A DNA stretch of 64,000 nucleotides, taken from the NCBI GenBank assembly GCA_964370675.1, contig CAYJKC010000005.1, positions 1 to 64,000 on the forward strand. The letters are read 5' to 3'. This document shows positions 8,094 to 17,950 of the stretch, piece after piece (the first letter of the stretch is position 1; each line of letters begins with the position of its first letter). A model generated the notes under the pieces. It was not told the origin of the DNA and did no database searches. It saw nothing but the letters and a program-made list of their open reading frames with translations. Origin of the DNA: CAYJAD01 sp964370675 (GTDB lineage Bacteria; Desulfobacterota; Desulfovibrionia; Desulfovibrionales; Desulfovibrionaceae). The translations under genes were made by a program, and so were the position numbers.

Positions 8094-8846
8094 ATGAACA
8101 TTTTACTTACCAATGATGATGGCATTTACGCCGTTGGTTTAAGGGCCATATATACAGCCCTTTGTGAGCTTGGACATAATGTCTATGTTGTTGCTCCCAT
8201 GACTGAACAATCAGCCGTTGGACATGCTCTTACTGTTTTTCAACCCTTAAGAATTAAAGAAGTTAGTGAAGTTGGCTTTAATGGTCTTGGTGTTTATGGA
8301 ACCCCCAGTGACTGTGTAAAACTTGCCCTATCTTCATTACTACCCAAAAGACCAGATATAGTAATTTCCGGCATAAATTCAGGAGCTAATGTTGGTCCAG
8401 ATATTTTATATTCCGGCACAGTGGCCGCTGCCACTGAAGGAGCACATAGCGGTCTTTACTCTGTGGCTCTATCCTATGATAATTTGCACCCCACTGTACT
8501 TTTAGACCAAGCAAGACATGCAGCAAAACTTATTCAAGATTTTGATTGGCAAAGCATGCCTGCGCGCTGCGTGCTTAATATAAATTACCCACATATTGAT
8601 TTTAGTCAAAACAAAGGTGTATGTGTTTGCCCACAAACTACCGCTCTTTGGAAGGACACATATGAAGAATGCTTCAATCCTCGTGGTGACCGTTATTGGT
8701 GGATTAAGGGCGAAATTCGCAAAGAGGACGTAGAAGATGGAACTGATAAAGATATGCTTTCCAAAGGCTATATTACTTTGACACCTTTACATTTTGACTT
8801 TACACATAAACAATATTTGCAAAGCTTAAAAGATATATTAAAATAA
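8094..8846 (+). CDS. surE: 5'/3'-nucleotidase SurE
   Basis: 250 residues, typical length. Dephosphorylates nucleoside 5'- and 3'-monophosphates and is linked to stationary-phase survival. The N-terminal LLTNDDG supplies the metal-binding Asp pair, Ser43 in TEQSAVGHAL and the SGINSGANVG segment (about 96-105) complete the site, and YSGTVAAATEG is also family-typical. Cytoplasmic. A GGAG ribosome site lies 7 nt before the ATG. The next gene follows after 17 nt, so the two form a short operon that ends at the terminator near 9462. Confidence 0.95.
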   Translation: MNILLTNDDGIYAVGLRAIYTALCELGHNVYVVAPMTEQSAVGHALTVFQPLRIKEVSEVGFNGLGVYGTPSDCVKLALSSLLPKRPDIVISGINSGANVGPDILYSGTVAAATEGAHSGLYSVALSYDNLHPTVLLDQARHAAKLIQDFDWQSMPARCVLNINYPHIDFSQNKGVCVCPQTTALWKDTYEECFNPRGDRYWWIKGEIRKEDVEDGTDKDMLSKGYITLTPLHFDFTHKQYLQSLKDILK

Positions 8847-8863
8847 CATTTGAGGAGTTTGAA

Positions 8864-9421
8864 ATGACTGAAACATTACAAGTTGGTGATACAAAAGTAG
8901 AGCTGCCTATAGTGCCACTGCCAAATACAAATATTAGCATCTTATTATTTGATAGCCTTGGTAAAACAAAGCTTATTCAAGACCTAGCAGGCGAAGGCAT
9001 AAAGAATTTCACTAAGCCAGATGTTATTGTTTGTCCTGAAGCTAAGGCCATTCCGCTAACTCAAGAAATGGCAAGACTTTGGAATATCGACTATTTTGTG
9101 CTTAGAAAGGCAAAAAAACTTTATATGAAGGAAGCCAAAAGCGTTGATGTGCGCTCCATTACCACAGGAGGGGTTCAACATTTATGGTATGATGCAGATA
9201 TTTTACACATGGTTAAAAATAAAAAAGTTATGCTCTTTGATGATGTAATTTCAACCGGTGGTACTCTTAAAGGCATGCTTGATTTTGCAGAAGATAATAA
9301 TTTAAATATTTCTAGCATTAGCACTATTTTTCTTGAAGGTGAAAGCCCTCTTATAGATGAAATTCGTGCAAAATACGCAAACTTTGAATTTTTATGTCCA
9401 TTGCATATTATTGAGAATTAA
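8864..9421 (+). CDS. Phosphoribosyltransferase family protein (adenine PRT-like)
   Basis: 185 residues with the type I phosphoribosyltransferase fold. The PRPP-binding loop VMLFDDVISTGGT is near 121-134, and the flexible-loop region (LRKAKKLYMKEAKS) and a PEAKAIPLTQEMA segment resemble adenine/xanthine phosphoribosyltransferases. It probably salvages a purine base with PRPP. The GGAGTTTGAA ribosome site is strong. The base specificity cannot be read from sequence alone, so no symbol is given. It is the second gene after surE, which fits a nucleotide salvage role for the pair. Confidence 0.8.
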   Translation: MTETLQVGDTKVELPIVPLPNTNISILLFDSLGKTKLIQDLAGEGIKNFTKPDVIVCPEAKAIPLTQEMARLWNIDYFVLRKAKKLYMKEAKSVDVRSITTGGVQHLWYDADILHMVKNKKVMLFDDVISTGGTLKGMLDFAEDNNLNISSISTIFLEGESPLIDEIRAKYANFEFLCPLHIIEN

Positions 9422-9461
9422 AATTCAGATGTGATTTCAAATTAATTTAAAACACTACTTT

Positions 9462-9504
9462 AAAAAGTAGCCCTCATTACAAATTTAATGAGGGCTACTT
9501 TTTT
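9462..9504. terminator. Bidirectional rho-independent terminator
   Basis: A 17-bp stem (AAAAAGTAGCCCTCATT with its complement) and an 8-nt loop are flanked by A-runs and T-runs on the two sides. It lies between the convergent surE operon and the cupin gene and serves both strands. Confidence 0.9.
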
Positions 9505-9521
9505 TAATTTAAAACTATTTT

Positions 9522-9869
9522 TTAAGAAAATAGTATAAGAGCTAAAAATTCTAAATTTTCTTTACCTGTATTTTCAAGTCCGTGGGTTTCACCATCAGCA
9601 CAATAAGTTACATCACCAGCCGAAACAGGCACTAAAGTACCATTATCATTATATGTGCCTTCGCCTTTAAGAATATAATAAACTTCAATATCACCACTAT
9701 GCTTATGCACACCCACAGAAGAACCTGGCTCTAAAACACTATGATTAAACATACGACCCTTGCCGCAAAATTCATCATCTTTAATTAAAGCCTTGGTTAA
9801 CATGAAACCTACACCACCACGAGCTTTTTCCATGCGCTCATCAGCTATGTCTTGTGCTCTACGAATCAT
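9522..9869 (-). CDS. Small cupin-domain protein
   Basis: 115 residues, a single beta-barrel cupin. Metal-ligand motif 1 is recognisable in GSSVGVHKHSGDIEVYYILKG and motif 2 in GDVTYCADGETHGLEN. The metal is probably bound by two His and a Glu from motif 1 and a His from motif 2. Single-domain cupins act as isomerases, dioxygenases or small-molecule sensors; the substrate is not predictable. It has a strong GGAGGAAAT ribosome site and appears to be a single gene ending at the shared terminator. Confidence 0.8.
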   Translation of the reverse strand: MIRRAQDIADERMEKARGGVGFMLTKALIKDDEFCGKGRMFNHSVLEPGSSVGVHKHSGDIEVYYILKGEGTYNDNGTLVPVSAGDVTYCADGETHGLENTGKENLEFLALILFS

Positions 9870-9942
9870 TATTTCCTCCTAATCATTTGATAGCTTAGTC
9901 TAGCATAATTATTTAATAGACGAAAGGGCAAATCTTTAATGC

Positions 9943-12402
9943 CTAAAAGGCCAATGGTAACACTTCGTCAATATGGCTAACTGCATGGACATGAATACGA
10001 TTGAGTAAATTTTTAGGAATTTCCTCAAGGTCCTTCACGTTTTGCTTTGGTATAATAACATGTTCCATATTTCTAGCCACTGCCGCAAGCACCTTTTCCT
10101 TAATACCACCCACAGGCAATACGCGCCCTTGCAGCGTTATTTCACCAGTCATGCAAAGTGCTGCACTAGTACTTTTTTTGGTTAAAGCAGAAACCAATGC
10201 CGTACACAGTGTAATACCAGCTGATGGTCCGTCTTTTGGAGTTGCTCCTGCTGGAACGTGAATATGAATATCTAATTTGCGTGCAAAGTCTTGATCCACT
10301 TCAAGTTCTTTGGCACGGGTACGAATATATGACAAAGCAGCTTGAGCACTTTCTTTCATGACATCGCCCAATTGCCCCGTCATTAAAAGAGATCCCTTAC
10401 CCTTCATAAGGGTAACTTCCACATGCAGTACCTCACCACCAAAGGCTGTCCAGGCAAGCCCAAGAGCAGAACCTGGCTTGAGCTGCTTTTCTTTATCATC
10501 TTCAATAAAGCGTGGTACGCCAAGTAATTTATGAACCTGAGCTGCTGTGACCTTAAATGGACCCTTTTTACCTTCAGCTTTTTTTCGGGCAAGTTTTCGA
10601 CATATACTACCCAGCTCACGCTCAAGATTACGCAAACCTGCCTCACGAGTATATTGTTTTATAATACGATCAATGGCTCCATCCGCAACACTTATATCCT
10701 TAGGTTTTAGACCATTATCTTCTATCGCCTTAGGCAAAAGATGTTTGCGAGCAATGGCACGTTTTTCTTCTAAAATATAACCTGGTAAGGTGATAATCTC
10801 CATTCTATCGCGCAAAGCAGCAGGTATAGTATCAAGCACATTGGCAGTGCACAAAAACATAACCTTAGAAAGATCAAAAGGCACATTGAGGTAATGATCG
10901 CTAAAACTGTTATTTTGTTCAGGGTCAAGCACCTCTAGCAAGGCAGATGACGGATCACCCCTAAAATCTGCGCCAAGCTTATCAAGCTCATCCAACACAA
11001 TAACCGGATTTTTAGTGCCACTTTGCTTTAAAGCTTGAATAATACGCCCAGGCATAGCCCCAATATAGGTACGACGATGCCCGCGAATTTCAGCTTCATC
11101 GCGCATACCACCAAGAGAAAAACGCTGGAACTTTCGTCCCATAGCTCTTGCAATGGAGCGACCAAGTGAGGTTTTACCTGTGCCTGGAGGACCTACAAAG
11201 CAAAGAATAGGTCCCTTAGAATTGGGGTTAAGCTTACGCACACTAAGATACTCTAAAATGCGATCTTTGATTTTATGAAGACCATGGTGATCTTCATCTA
11301 AAATATTTGCCGCATTCTTAATATCCAAATTATCACGGCTAATTTTTTTCCATGGCACTTCCACTAACCAATCTAAATATGTGCGCACCACGTTGGCCTC
11401 AGAGGAATCAGAATGCATAGAAGCTAAACGACGAAACTGCTTATCAGCCTCTTTGCGTACATCCTTGGGCATGCCAGCTTTGGCGATGGCTTTAGTTAAA
11501 GATTCTAACTCATCATCGTCATTATCACCACTTATATCACCAAGCTCATTGCGTATGGCTTTAAGCTGCTCACGAAGAAAATAATCTTTTTGCGCTTTGT
11601 CCATACCTTCTCTGGCAGAAGATTGAATACGCGCTTGCATGGTNNNNNNNNNNTCCACTTCTTTATTAAGCTGGTCACTTACAAGTGTTAAACGTTGTAA
11701 TGGGTCTAAAGTTTCTAATATACTTTGAGCATCTTCAATTTTAATGCGTAAATTGGCAGCAATAAGATCAGCAAGGCGACCTGGCTCATCAACACTTTGC
11801 AATACTCCCATAATATCTGTATTGGAAATACCACGTAGCTCCAAAATCTTCCCACTTTGTTCACGCACTGAGCGCAACAGTGCTTCAGTTTCAGGTGTTG
11901 CACTAAATAACTCTTCTTCATGTATGGAGATTTCTGCCTCCATATATGGTTCGGTTTGGATAAATTGCTTAATACTTGCACGACTAACACCTTGCACTAA
12001 AACCTTAATGCGCCCATCTGGCATTTTAAGCATGCGCATTACATTAACTACAGAACCAAAAGAATAGAGGTCATCTGGGCTTGGATCTTCGTTTTCTTCA
12101 TCTTTTTGAGTGCATATGAAAAGATGTTTATCCCTATCAAGGGCTGCTTCTACAGCTTGAATAGATTTATCTCTACCAATAAACAGAGGTAAAATCATGT
12201 AGTTAAAAACAACAACATCACGCACAGCAAGCACAGGTAAAACTGTTGGCAGTTTTGCCTCTTCCACTATGGGTGGTACGTCAGCATCTTCATCTTGACT
12301 AGCTAACGTCTCTACATTATCTACAATTTTTTCTATTTCTGTGCTTGGAGCAGCTTGATTTTCAGTTTCAAGCTTTGTGCTTTTTTGTTCGTGATCGGAC
12401 AT
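9943..12402 (-). CDS. lon: ATP-dependent protease La (Lon), with a 10-N assembly gap
   Basis: 819 codons. Degrades misfolded and regulatory proteins in the cytoplasm. The N-terminal substrate domain (LPVLAVRDVVVF) is followed by a coiled region, an AAA+ module (Walker A GPPGTGKTS, Walker B VIVLDELDKL) and a protease domain with the Ser-Lys dyad (Ser in KDGPSAGIT, Lys in GGIKEKVLAA). Bases 11644-11653 are Ns, giving four unknown residues after NKEV. From other Lon proteins I would expect one residue fewer there, so the gap length may be a placeholder. The frame is otherwise continuous and the gene is probably intact. The acidic, low-complexity first 45 residues are an extension before the conserved domain. 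The GGAGATTTGAT ribosome site is good. Confidence 0.96.
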   Translation of the reverse strand: MSDHEQKSTKLETENQAAPSTEIEKIVDNVETLASQDEDADVPPIVEEAKLPTVLPVLAVRDVVVFNYMILPLFIGRDKSIQAVEAALDRDKHLFICTQKDEENEDPSPDDLYSFGSVVNVMRMLKMPDGRIKVLVQGVSRASIKQFIQTEPYMEAEISIHEEELFSATPETEALLRSVREQSGKILELRGISNTDIMGVLQSVDEPGRLADLIAANLRIKIEDAQSILETLDPLQRLTLVSDQLNKEVXXXXTMQARIQSSAREGMDKAQKDYFLREQLKAIRNELGDISGDNDDDELESLTKAIAKAGMPKDVRKEADKQFRRLASMHSDSSEANVVRTYLDWLVEVPWKKISRDNLDIKNAANILDEDHHGLHKIKDRILEYLSVRKLNPNSKGPILCFVGPPGTGKTSLGRSIARAMGRKFQRFSLGGMRDEAEIRGHRRTYIGAMPGRIIQALKQSGTKNPVIVLDELDKLGADFRGDPSSALLEVLDPEQNNSFSDHYLNVPFDLSKVMFLCTANVLDTIPAALRDRMEIITLPGYILEEKRAIARKHLLPKAIEDNGLKPKDISVADGAIDRIIKQYTREAGLRNLERELGSICRKLARKKAEGKKGPFKVTAAQVHKLLGVPRFIEDDKEKQLKPGSALGLAWTAFGGEVLHVEVTLMKGKGSLLMTGQLGDVMKESAQAALSYIRTRAKELEVDQDFARKLDIHIHVPAGATPKDGPSAGITLCTALVSALTKKSTSAALCMTGEITLQGRVLPVGGIKEKVLAAVARNMEHVIIPKQNVKDLEEIPKNLLNRIHVHAVSHIDEVLPLAF
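11644..11653. other. Assembly gap (10 Ns) inside lon
   Basis: Ten consecutive undetermined bases. This is the only gap seen in the window. Confidence 1.
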
Positions 12403-12452
12403 ATCAAATCTCCTCTCTCAGTAATTTGCCAAAGTGAAAAATAGTTACAATA

Positions 12453-13142
12453 TTAAAAATATTGATTTAATAAAATACTACGACATTCCTTGGCAGTTAT
12501 AATAATATGTTCAACAAAACGTATATTCATACGTGGTGCTAGTTTACGCAGTTCTTCAGTAATAATCATATCAGCTCGCGATGGATTAGTATTTCCACCT
12601 GGGTGATTATGCACCAATATAAAACCATGGGCTTTGCGTTCAAAAGCCTTTGCTATAACATCACGGGGAGTTATGGCAATATTATCTAATTTGCCTTCAC
12701 CTAAACACTCCCAGCCCACACAGCGATTGCCTGCATCAAGTAAAGCCATCCAGCATTCTTCATGGCTACGCCCAGCAAGGCGCTTTTGTGCGGCTTTGGC
12801 CACATGTTGCGGTGTAGCTAAAACTTCTTTCTCAAGCAATGGGGCAATGGCATGCCTTGCCATACATTCGCGAATCACCTGCCATAAAGTCCAAAGCCCC
12901 GGACCAAAACCTGCAACATCTTCTAGCTCTTCACGGCGGGCATCAAGCACATTGCGCAATGTTCCAAAGCGTAGTAATAATTGCTTTGCAAGCGGTTTTG
13001 TATCCTTGCGTGTTAAAGCATAACCTAATAATATTTCAAGAACTTCATAATCCTCTGCATGCTGTGGCTCACGTAAAAACCGCTTTTTTAAACGTTGCCT
13101 GTGACCAGTATGCAGGCTAATATTTTCTTTGCTCGATGACAT
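12453..13142 (-). CDS. radC: RadC-family JAMM/MPN+ domain protein
   Basis: 229 residues, typical for the family. A helix-hairpin-helix-like N-terminal region (VAGFGPG) is followed by the JAB1/MPN metalloprotease-like domain with the motif HNHPGGNTNPSRAD (two His, Asp and Ser of the zinc site). Despite the name, a role in DNA repair is not established for this family. It is separated from lon by 50 bp and from holA by 201 bp, and is probably transcribed from the latter gap. No promoter is obvious there. Confidence 0.92.
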   Translation of the reverse strand: MSSSKENISLHTGHRQRLKKRFLREPQHAEDYEVLEILLGYALTRKDTKPLAKQLLLRFGTLRNVLDARREELEDVAGFGPGLWTLWQVIRECMARHAIAPLLEKEVLATPQHVAKAAQKRLAGRSHEECWMALLDAGNRCVGWECLGEGKLDNIAITPRDVIAKAFERKAHGFILVHNHPGGNTNPSRADMIITEELRKLAPRMNIRFVEHIIITAKECRSILLNQYF

Positions 13143-13343
13143 ATGTAAGCAGTCCTACAAGTTGTGCAAGGGGTAACAAAAAATATTTTACGATTTCATA
13201 CTACCAATTAAAATAAAAAATGTCCAATAACTAGGAAAAAAATGTCAAAAGATACATTTTGTCACCATGAAAAAATGAAACAAGAAAACTATGAGGTTTG
13301 ATTGTTAATAAAAATGGCAGGTTATTAAAGTCTTGTCTTTATA

Positions 13344-14306
13344 TTAAGCAAAAACTTTTACTAAGTCCACTACCATAAGCTCTAAAGCTTGCTCTGCATC
13401 ACAAGCACCACTCTTAACTTGCTGTTCTGCCTGAACAATTAATGAAAAAATTTTTGCAATTCCTGCAAAACCTAATTTTCTAGCACAACGTTCTTTTTGT
13501 TGTACCACAGAGTAATGAATATGCACTGGTTCCTTAGATAAAATTTGCCATAAAATACGCGCTTCACGCGCAAGCAAGGCTAAAAATGGGAATAATAAAG
13601 CAGCAACATCTTTCTGCCCGCGATAAATTTCACGCCAAGCAGCAGTAATATTACCAGCTTGTATACAAGATATGAAGTTAAATATGTTCGATTCTGGCAC
13701 GTAGGAAGCAGTATTAATCATATCAACACCAACTTTCCCATCAGAAGCTAAAAGCACAAGTTTTTGTATTTCACCCTCAATAGCTACAGCATCTGGCAAG
13801 GTCGAGCTACAAAAAGCCTCAAAGGCAGCAGGTTCAAATTGTAGACCGCAAGCCTTGGTCCTTGTTTGAACAAAGCGCTTAACACCTTGGGCATCAAGCC
13901 CAGCACTTTGCCATATAAAACCATACTTTTTTGCCATGTCAAAGCAAGAAAGCTTGGTAATATGCGCAGGAATTTTAGCTTGCTTTTTTTCAAAAGGTAC
14001 TTCAAGGCAAAGTATTGGCCATGTATCATCACTAAGATGTGTTAGAGCCTCAGATAAGTTTTTCCAAGTGGCAGCTGGTAGATTTTGAGCATTACGCACC
14101 ATAAGTAATACTGGTGTACTAAAAAGACCCTGCAGGGTGAGATGCTGCCAAAAACTTTGAGGCAGGTCATCATCACCCCAGTATATATGCTGTTGCCAAG
14201 CCGTACCATTTTGCGCAAGAGGATATTTTTGCACTAACTCATCAATATGAGCCTTTATCAGACCAGCATCAGGACAGGCACAAAAATAAAATCCCGGTCT
14301 TGGCAT
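13344..14306 (-). CDS. holA: DNA polymerase III delta subunit
   Basis: 320 residues, close to the usual 330-340. The clamp-loader delta subunit opens the beta sliding clamp. The N-terminal YFCACPDAGLIKAHIDEL region and the central LVRNAQNLP and FFEKKQAKIP-like segment of the delta fold are followed by a helical C-terminal domain with a PFLALLAREARIL motif. Sequence conservation in this family is weak, so the call rests partly on context: it lies 11 nt after leuS, the common leuS-(lptE)-holA order. LptE, often encoded between them, is absent here. Confidence 0.82.
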   Translation of the reverse strand: MPRPGFYFCACPDAGLIKAHIDELVQKYPLAQNGTAWQQHIYWGDDDLPQSFWQHLTLQGLFSTPVLLMVRNAQNLPAATWKNLSEALTHLSDDTWPILCLEVPFEKKQAKIPAHITKLSCFDMAKKYGFIWQSAGLDAQGVKRFVQTRTKACGLQFEPAAFEAFCSSTLPDAVAIEGEIQKLVLLASDGKVGVDMINTASYVPESNIFNFISCIQAGNITAAWREIYRGQKDVAALLFPFLALLAREARILWQILSKEPVHIHYSVVQQKERCARKLGFAGIAKIFSLIVQAEQQVKSGACDAEQALELMVVDLVKVFA

Positions 14307-14317
14307 ATACTTCCTTG

Positions 14318-16831
14318 CTATCCTGCCACAATATTAACAAGTTTATTGGGCACAACTATAATTTTACGCACACTTTTACCTGCTAAATGTTTTTGCACAC
14401 TAGCATCGGCAAGCGCCTGTTTTTCCATTTCTTCCTTGGGGCTATCTACAGCTATATCAATTTTACCGCGCAATTTACCATTAATTTGCACAACCACTGT
14501 CACCACATCTTTAGCCATGGCTTCTTCTTGCCACTTGGGCCATGCAGTGTTGATAATTTGCTCTTCATGCCCTAAATCTTGCCATATTTCTTCGCAAACA
14601 TGCGGAGTAAAAGGTGAAAGCAATGTTAAGACTGTACCCATGGCTGAAGAAAATACCTTGTGCCCCACATTATCTTTATGTAAATGTTCACGCGCAATAT
14701 ACATGGTATTTACAAGTTCCATAATGGCAGCAATAGCAGTATTTAATTGATATTTAGCAATATCATCATGTACTTTCTTTACTGTTAAATGTTCTTTTCG
14801 TCTAAGCTCAGCTGCTACTTCATTGCTAACATCAGCAGCAGTGGAAGAACATGCAGACATGGGCATTAAATAGGCACGTTCTTCATAAAAAAGTCTCCAC
14901 ACACGATTAAGAAAACGTGATGCACCTTCAATACCTGACTCTGACCAGTCAAAATCACGTTCAGGTGGCGCTGCAAAAAGGCAAAATAGACGCACTGTGT
15001 CTGCACCATATTTTTCAATCATAATACTTGGATCTACAACATTACCCTTAGATTTTGACATTTTAGCACCGTCTTTTAAAACCATGCCTTGAGTTAGCAA
15101 GTTTGCAAATGGTTCGTCTAAATCATCTGGATAATAGCCCAAATCGCGCAAAGCCTTTGTGAAGAAGCGTGAATATAATAAATGCAAAATAGCATGCTCT
15201 ACGCCACCAATATATTGATCCACTGGCATCCAATATTTAATTATATCTTTATCAAAAGGAGCATTTTCATTGCGGGCATCAGCATAACGCGCGAAATACC
15301 ACGATGACTCCACAAAGGTGTCCATAGTGTCGGTTTCACGTCTTGCTGGTCCATTACATTTGGGGCAAGTGCACTCATAAAATGATGCGGTATCTGGTAA
15401 TGGTGAACGTCCATCGGCTTGAGTTTTTACATCAAGGGGTAAAATTATTGGTAAATTTTCTTCGAGTTCTGGCACAACATTACATTTTTCACAATAAACA
15501 ACAGGAATGGGCGAACCCCAATAACGCTGGCGCGAAATATTCCAATCACGCAAACGATATTGCACTGTAAATGTTCCAAGTCCTTTAGCTTCAAGTGCCT
15601 TAGCAACAGCAATCTTGCCTTCTTCATGAGGTAGATTATCAAACTCACCAGAGTTAAACATGGTTCCAGCGCCAGTCCAAGCTTCTTGCATATTTTGAGG
15701 TTCAAGAGTTTTGCAATCGGCTGGTTGAATAACTGCTTCTATAGGTAGATTATATTTTCTGGCAAATTCAAAATCGCGCTGATCGTGCGCTGGAACACCC
15801 ATAACTGCCCCAGTACCATAGTCAGCTAAAACAAAGTTACCAAGCCAAATAGGAATTTTTTTGCCACTAAATGGATGTATGCAGTAAGAACCAGTGGCTA
15901 TGCCTTCTTTTTCTAAATTATCTGATTGGCGGTCAATACGATCCATATTGCGGATACGCTCAATAAATGCTCGAACATCTGCTTCTTTAGCACTACCTGC
16001 AATTAAGTGCTCTACCAAGGGATGTTCTGGTGCAATGGTCATAAAGGTTGCCCCAAACACTGTATCAGGTCTAGTGGTAAAAACATGTATCTTGTCAGTA
16101 TCTTCTGTTGGATTTTCTAACACAAAGGCAATGTCTGCACCATTAGATTTACCAATCCAATTATGCTGCATAGCAATAACACGCTCTGGCCAACCTTTTT
16201 GTAGAGTCTCAAGATCTTTTAGCAATTCTTCTGCATAAGCAGTAATGCGCACAAACCATTGGGTTAAATCTTTTTGCTCCACCACACTGTCACAACGCCA
16301 GCAAATGCCATCAATAACTTGCTCATTGGCAAGCACAGTATTACAAGATGGACACCAGTTTTGGGGGGCTTTTTTGCGATAAATCAAATCTTTTTCAAGC
16401 ATTTTTAAGAAGAAAAGCTGCTCCCAACGATAATATTCTGGAACACAGGTAGCAATTTCCCTATTCCAATCATAAGAATAACCAAGACGCTTTAACTGGG
16501 TGCGCATATTATCAATGTTAGCAAATGTCCATGCGGCAGGATGTGTATTATTTTTAATGGCAGCATTTTCTGCAGGTAGACCCAAGGCGTCCCAACCCAT
16601 AGGATGTAAAACATTAAAACCATGCATGCGTTTAAAACGTGCAACCACATCACCAATGGAATAATTGCGCACATGCCCCATGTGAATATTTCCAGAAGGA
16701 TAGGGTAACATTTCAAGCACGTAATATTTGGGCTTATCGCTGTGATGATCACATGCAAAACTTTGATTTTTATTCCAAATATCTTGCCATTTTACTTCAA
16801 TATTGCCTGGGGTGTATTTTTCTTGCGCCAT
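14318..16831 (-). CDS. leuS: Leucyl-tRNA synthetase
   Basis: 837 residues, full length. Charges tRNA-Leu. The class I signature is present as PYPSGNIHMGH (about 43-53) and KMSKSKGN (about 589-596). The CP1 editing domain (TTRPDTVFGATF and a GVPAHDQRD segment) is intact, and the zinc-type CWRCD/CPSC cysteines are near 160-180. It lies 30 nt downstream of nusB and 11 nt upstream of holA in a single directional block. Confidence 0.98.
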   Translation of the reverse strand: MAQEKYTPGNIEVKWQDIWNKNQSFACDHHSDKPKYYVLEMLPYPSGNIHMGHVRNYSIGDVVARFKRMHGFNVLHPMGWDALGLPAENAAIKNNTHPAAWTFANIDNMRTQLKRLGYSYDWNREIATCVPEYYRWEQLFFLKMLEKDLIYRKKAPQNWCPSCNTVLANEQVIDGICWRCDSVVEQKDLTQWFVRITAYAEELLKDLETLQKGWPERVIAMQHNWIGKSNGADIAFVLENPTEDTDKIHVFTTRPDTVFGATFMTIAPEHPLVEHLIAGSAKEADVRAFIERIRNMDRIDRQSDNLEKEGIATGSYCIHPFSGKKIPIWLGNFVLADYGTGAVMGVPAHDQRDFEFARKYNLPIEAVIQPADCKTLEPQNMQEAWTGAGTMFNSGEFDNLPHEEGKIAVAKALEAKGLGTFTVQYRLRDWNISRQRYWGSPIPVVYCEKCNVVPELEENLPIILPLDVKTQADGRSPLPDTASFYECTCPKCNGPARRETDTMDTFVESSWYFARYADARNENAPFDKDIIKYWMPVDQYIGGVEHAILHLLYSRFFTKALRDLGYYPDDLDEPFANLLTQGMVLKDGAKMSKSKGNVVDPSIMIEKYGADTVRLFCLFAAPPERDFDWSESGIEGASRFLNRVWRLFYEERAYLMPMSACSSTAADVSNEVAAELRRKEHLTVKKVHDDIAKYQLNTAIAAIMELVNTMYIAREHLHKDNVGHKVFSSAMGTVLTLLSPFTPHVCEEIWQDLGHEEQIINTAWPKWQEEAMAKDVVTVVVQINGKLRGKIDIAVDSPKEEMEKQALADASVQKHLAGKSVRKIIVVPNKLVNIVAG

Positions 16832-16861
16832 GAACTTATCCTTAATGCATTGATTATATTT

Positions 16862-17320
16862 TTATGCTTTTACTTCTAATTGACCGTTTTCAAATGCTTT
16901 TGCCGCAGCATCTAATATACCATTAATAAAGGAGAGTGCATTTTGCTCTCCAAATTGACGAGCAAGTTCCAATGCCTCGTTAATGGCAACCTTGGTTGGA
17001 ATATCGCTTCTATAAAGCATTTCAAAAATGCCCATGCGTAGTACGGTACGCTCAATACGTCCCATGCGATCTACGCGCCAATTATGCGAAAATTTTGCTA
17101 AAACTTCATCAATTTCTTGACTATTACTCCAAACCCCTTTCACCAAAGCCCATGCAAAACTTGGATTAGTTTCCATATCCAAATCTTGATTATGCAGGTC
17201 AGGGGACTGACAAAATGCCCTTTGCACATCATCAAGACTTTTCACATCTGCAAAGGATATAGCATAAAGAACTTGAAAGGCTTGGCTACGCTCATGGCGT
17301 CTTGTATTTTTTTTTGACAT
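16862..17320 (-). CDS. nusB: Transcription antitermination factor NusB
   Basis: 152 residues from the ATG at 17320, where the protein begins MSKKNTRRHERSQAFQVLYA. A GAG ribosome site lies about 9 nt upstream; an upstream in-frame ATG would add a non-conserved stretch. NusB binds boxA RNA with NusE for rRNA antitermination. The all-helical fold is recognisable in RRHERSQAFQVLYA, FSHNWRVDRMGRIERTVLRMGIFEML and VAINEALELARQFG. It follows ribH, a conserved bacterial gene pair, with a 147-bp spacer. Confidence 0.95.
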   Translation of the reverse strand: MSKKNTRRHERSQAFQVLYAISFADVKSLDDVQRAFCQSPDLHNQDLDMETNPSFAWALVKGVWSNSQEIDEVLAKFSHNWRVDRMGRIERTVLRMGIFEMLYRSDIPTKVAINEALELARQFGEQNALSFINGILDAAAKAFENGQLEVKA

Positions 17321-17467
17321 AATATACTCAAAATTGTCTGTATTAAAATAAGCCGCAAAAAAACCTAATAACGGCAATATTAACTTTATCTGTCAACACT
17401 AACCGTCATTAGATTTAGTTTAAATTTCTTATACTTGGCATGCTTATCAAAAGTCCATGCAAACAAA

Positions 17468-17938
17468 TTATAATTGCTCAAGCACCCTAACTGTTTCAAG
17501 CACAGCAGAAGCAGCTTCAACACCTTTATTGCCAGCTTTTGAACCGGCACGCTCTATGGCTTGTTCTAAATTATCTGTGGTTAAAAGACCAAAGCCAATG
17601 GGTACGCCATAATCTAGGGAAACATGAGCAAGACCCTTGGTAGCTTCAGCAGCCACAAAGTCAAAGTGTGGAGTAGCACCACGAATAACTGCTCCTAAAG
17701 CTATAATGCCATCACTTTCTTTTTTAGCTGCAATTTTTTTGCAAACTACAGGCATTTCAAAAGCCCCAGGAATACGCACAACAGTAATATCCTGCTCAGC
17801 ACAGCCATGACGAACAAGATAATCCACCGCTCCCCCCACTAAGCGATCTACAATAAAATCATTAAAACGTGTGGCAATAATTGTAAATTTTAAACCGTCG
17901 GCTTTTAATTGCCCTTCAATGGTTCGTAACTTTGTCAT
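17468..17938 (-). CDS. ribH: 6,7-dimethyl-8-ribityllumazine synthase
   Basis: 156 residues, usual length. Condenses 5-amino-6-ribitylaminouracil with dihydroxybutanone phosphate in riboflavin synthesis. The motifs RIPGAFEMP (substrate binding), ALGAVIRGATPHFDFV (catalytic His region) and GFGLLTTDNLEQAIERAG are all present. It lies 12 nt after ribBA with an AGGGAG ribosome site and is the last rib gene of the operon. Confidence 0.97.
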   Translation of the reverse strand: MTKLRTIEGQLKADGLKFTIIATRFNDFIVDRLVGGAVDYLVRHGCAEQDITVVRIPGAFEMPVVCKKIAAKKESDGIIALGAVIRGATPHFDFVAAEATKGLAHVSLDYGVPIGFGLLTTDNLEQAIERAGSKAGNKGVEAASAVLETVRVLEQL

Positions 17939-17950
17939 GTATACTCCCTT

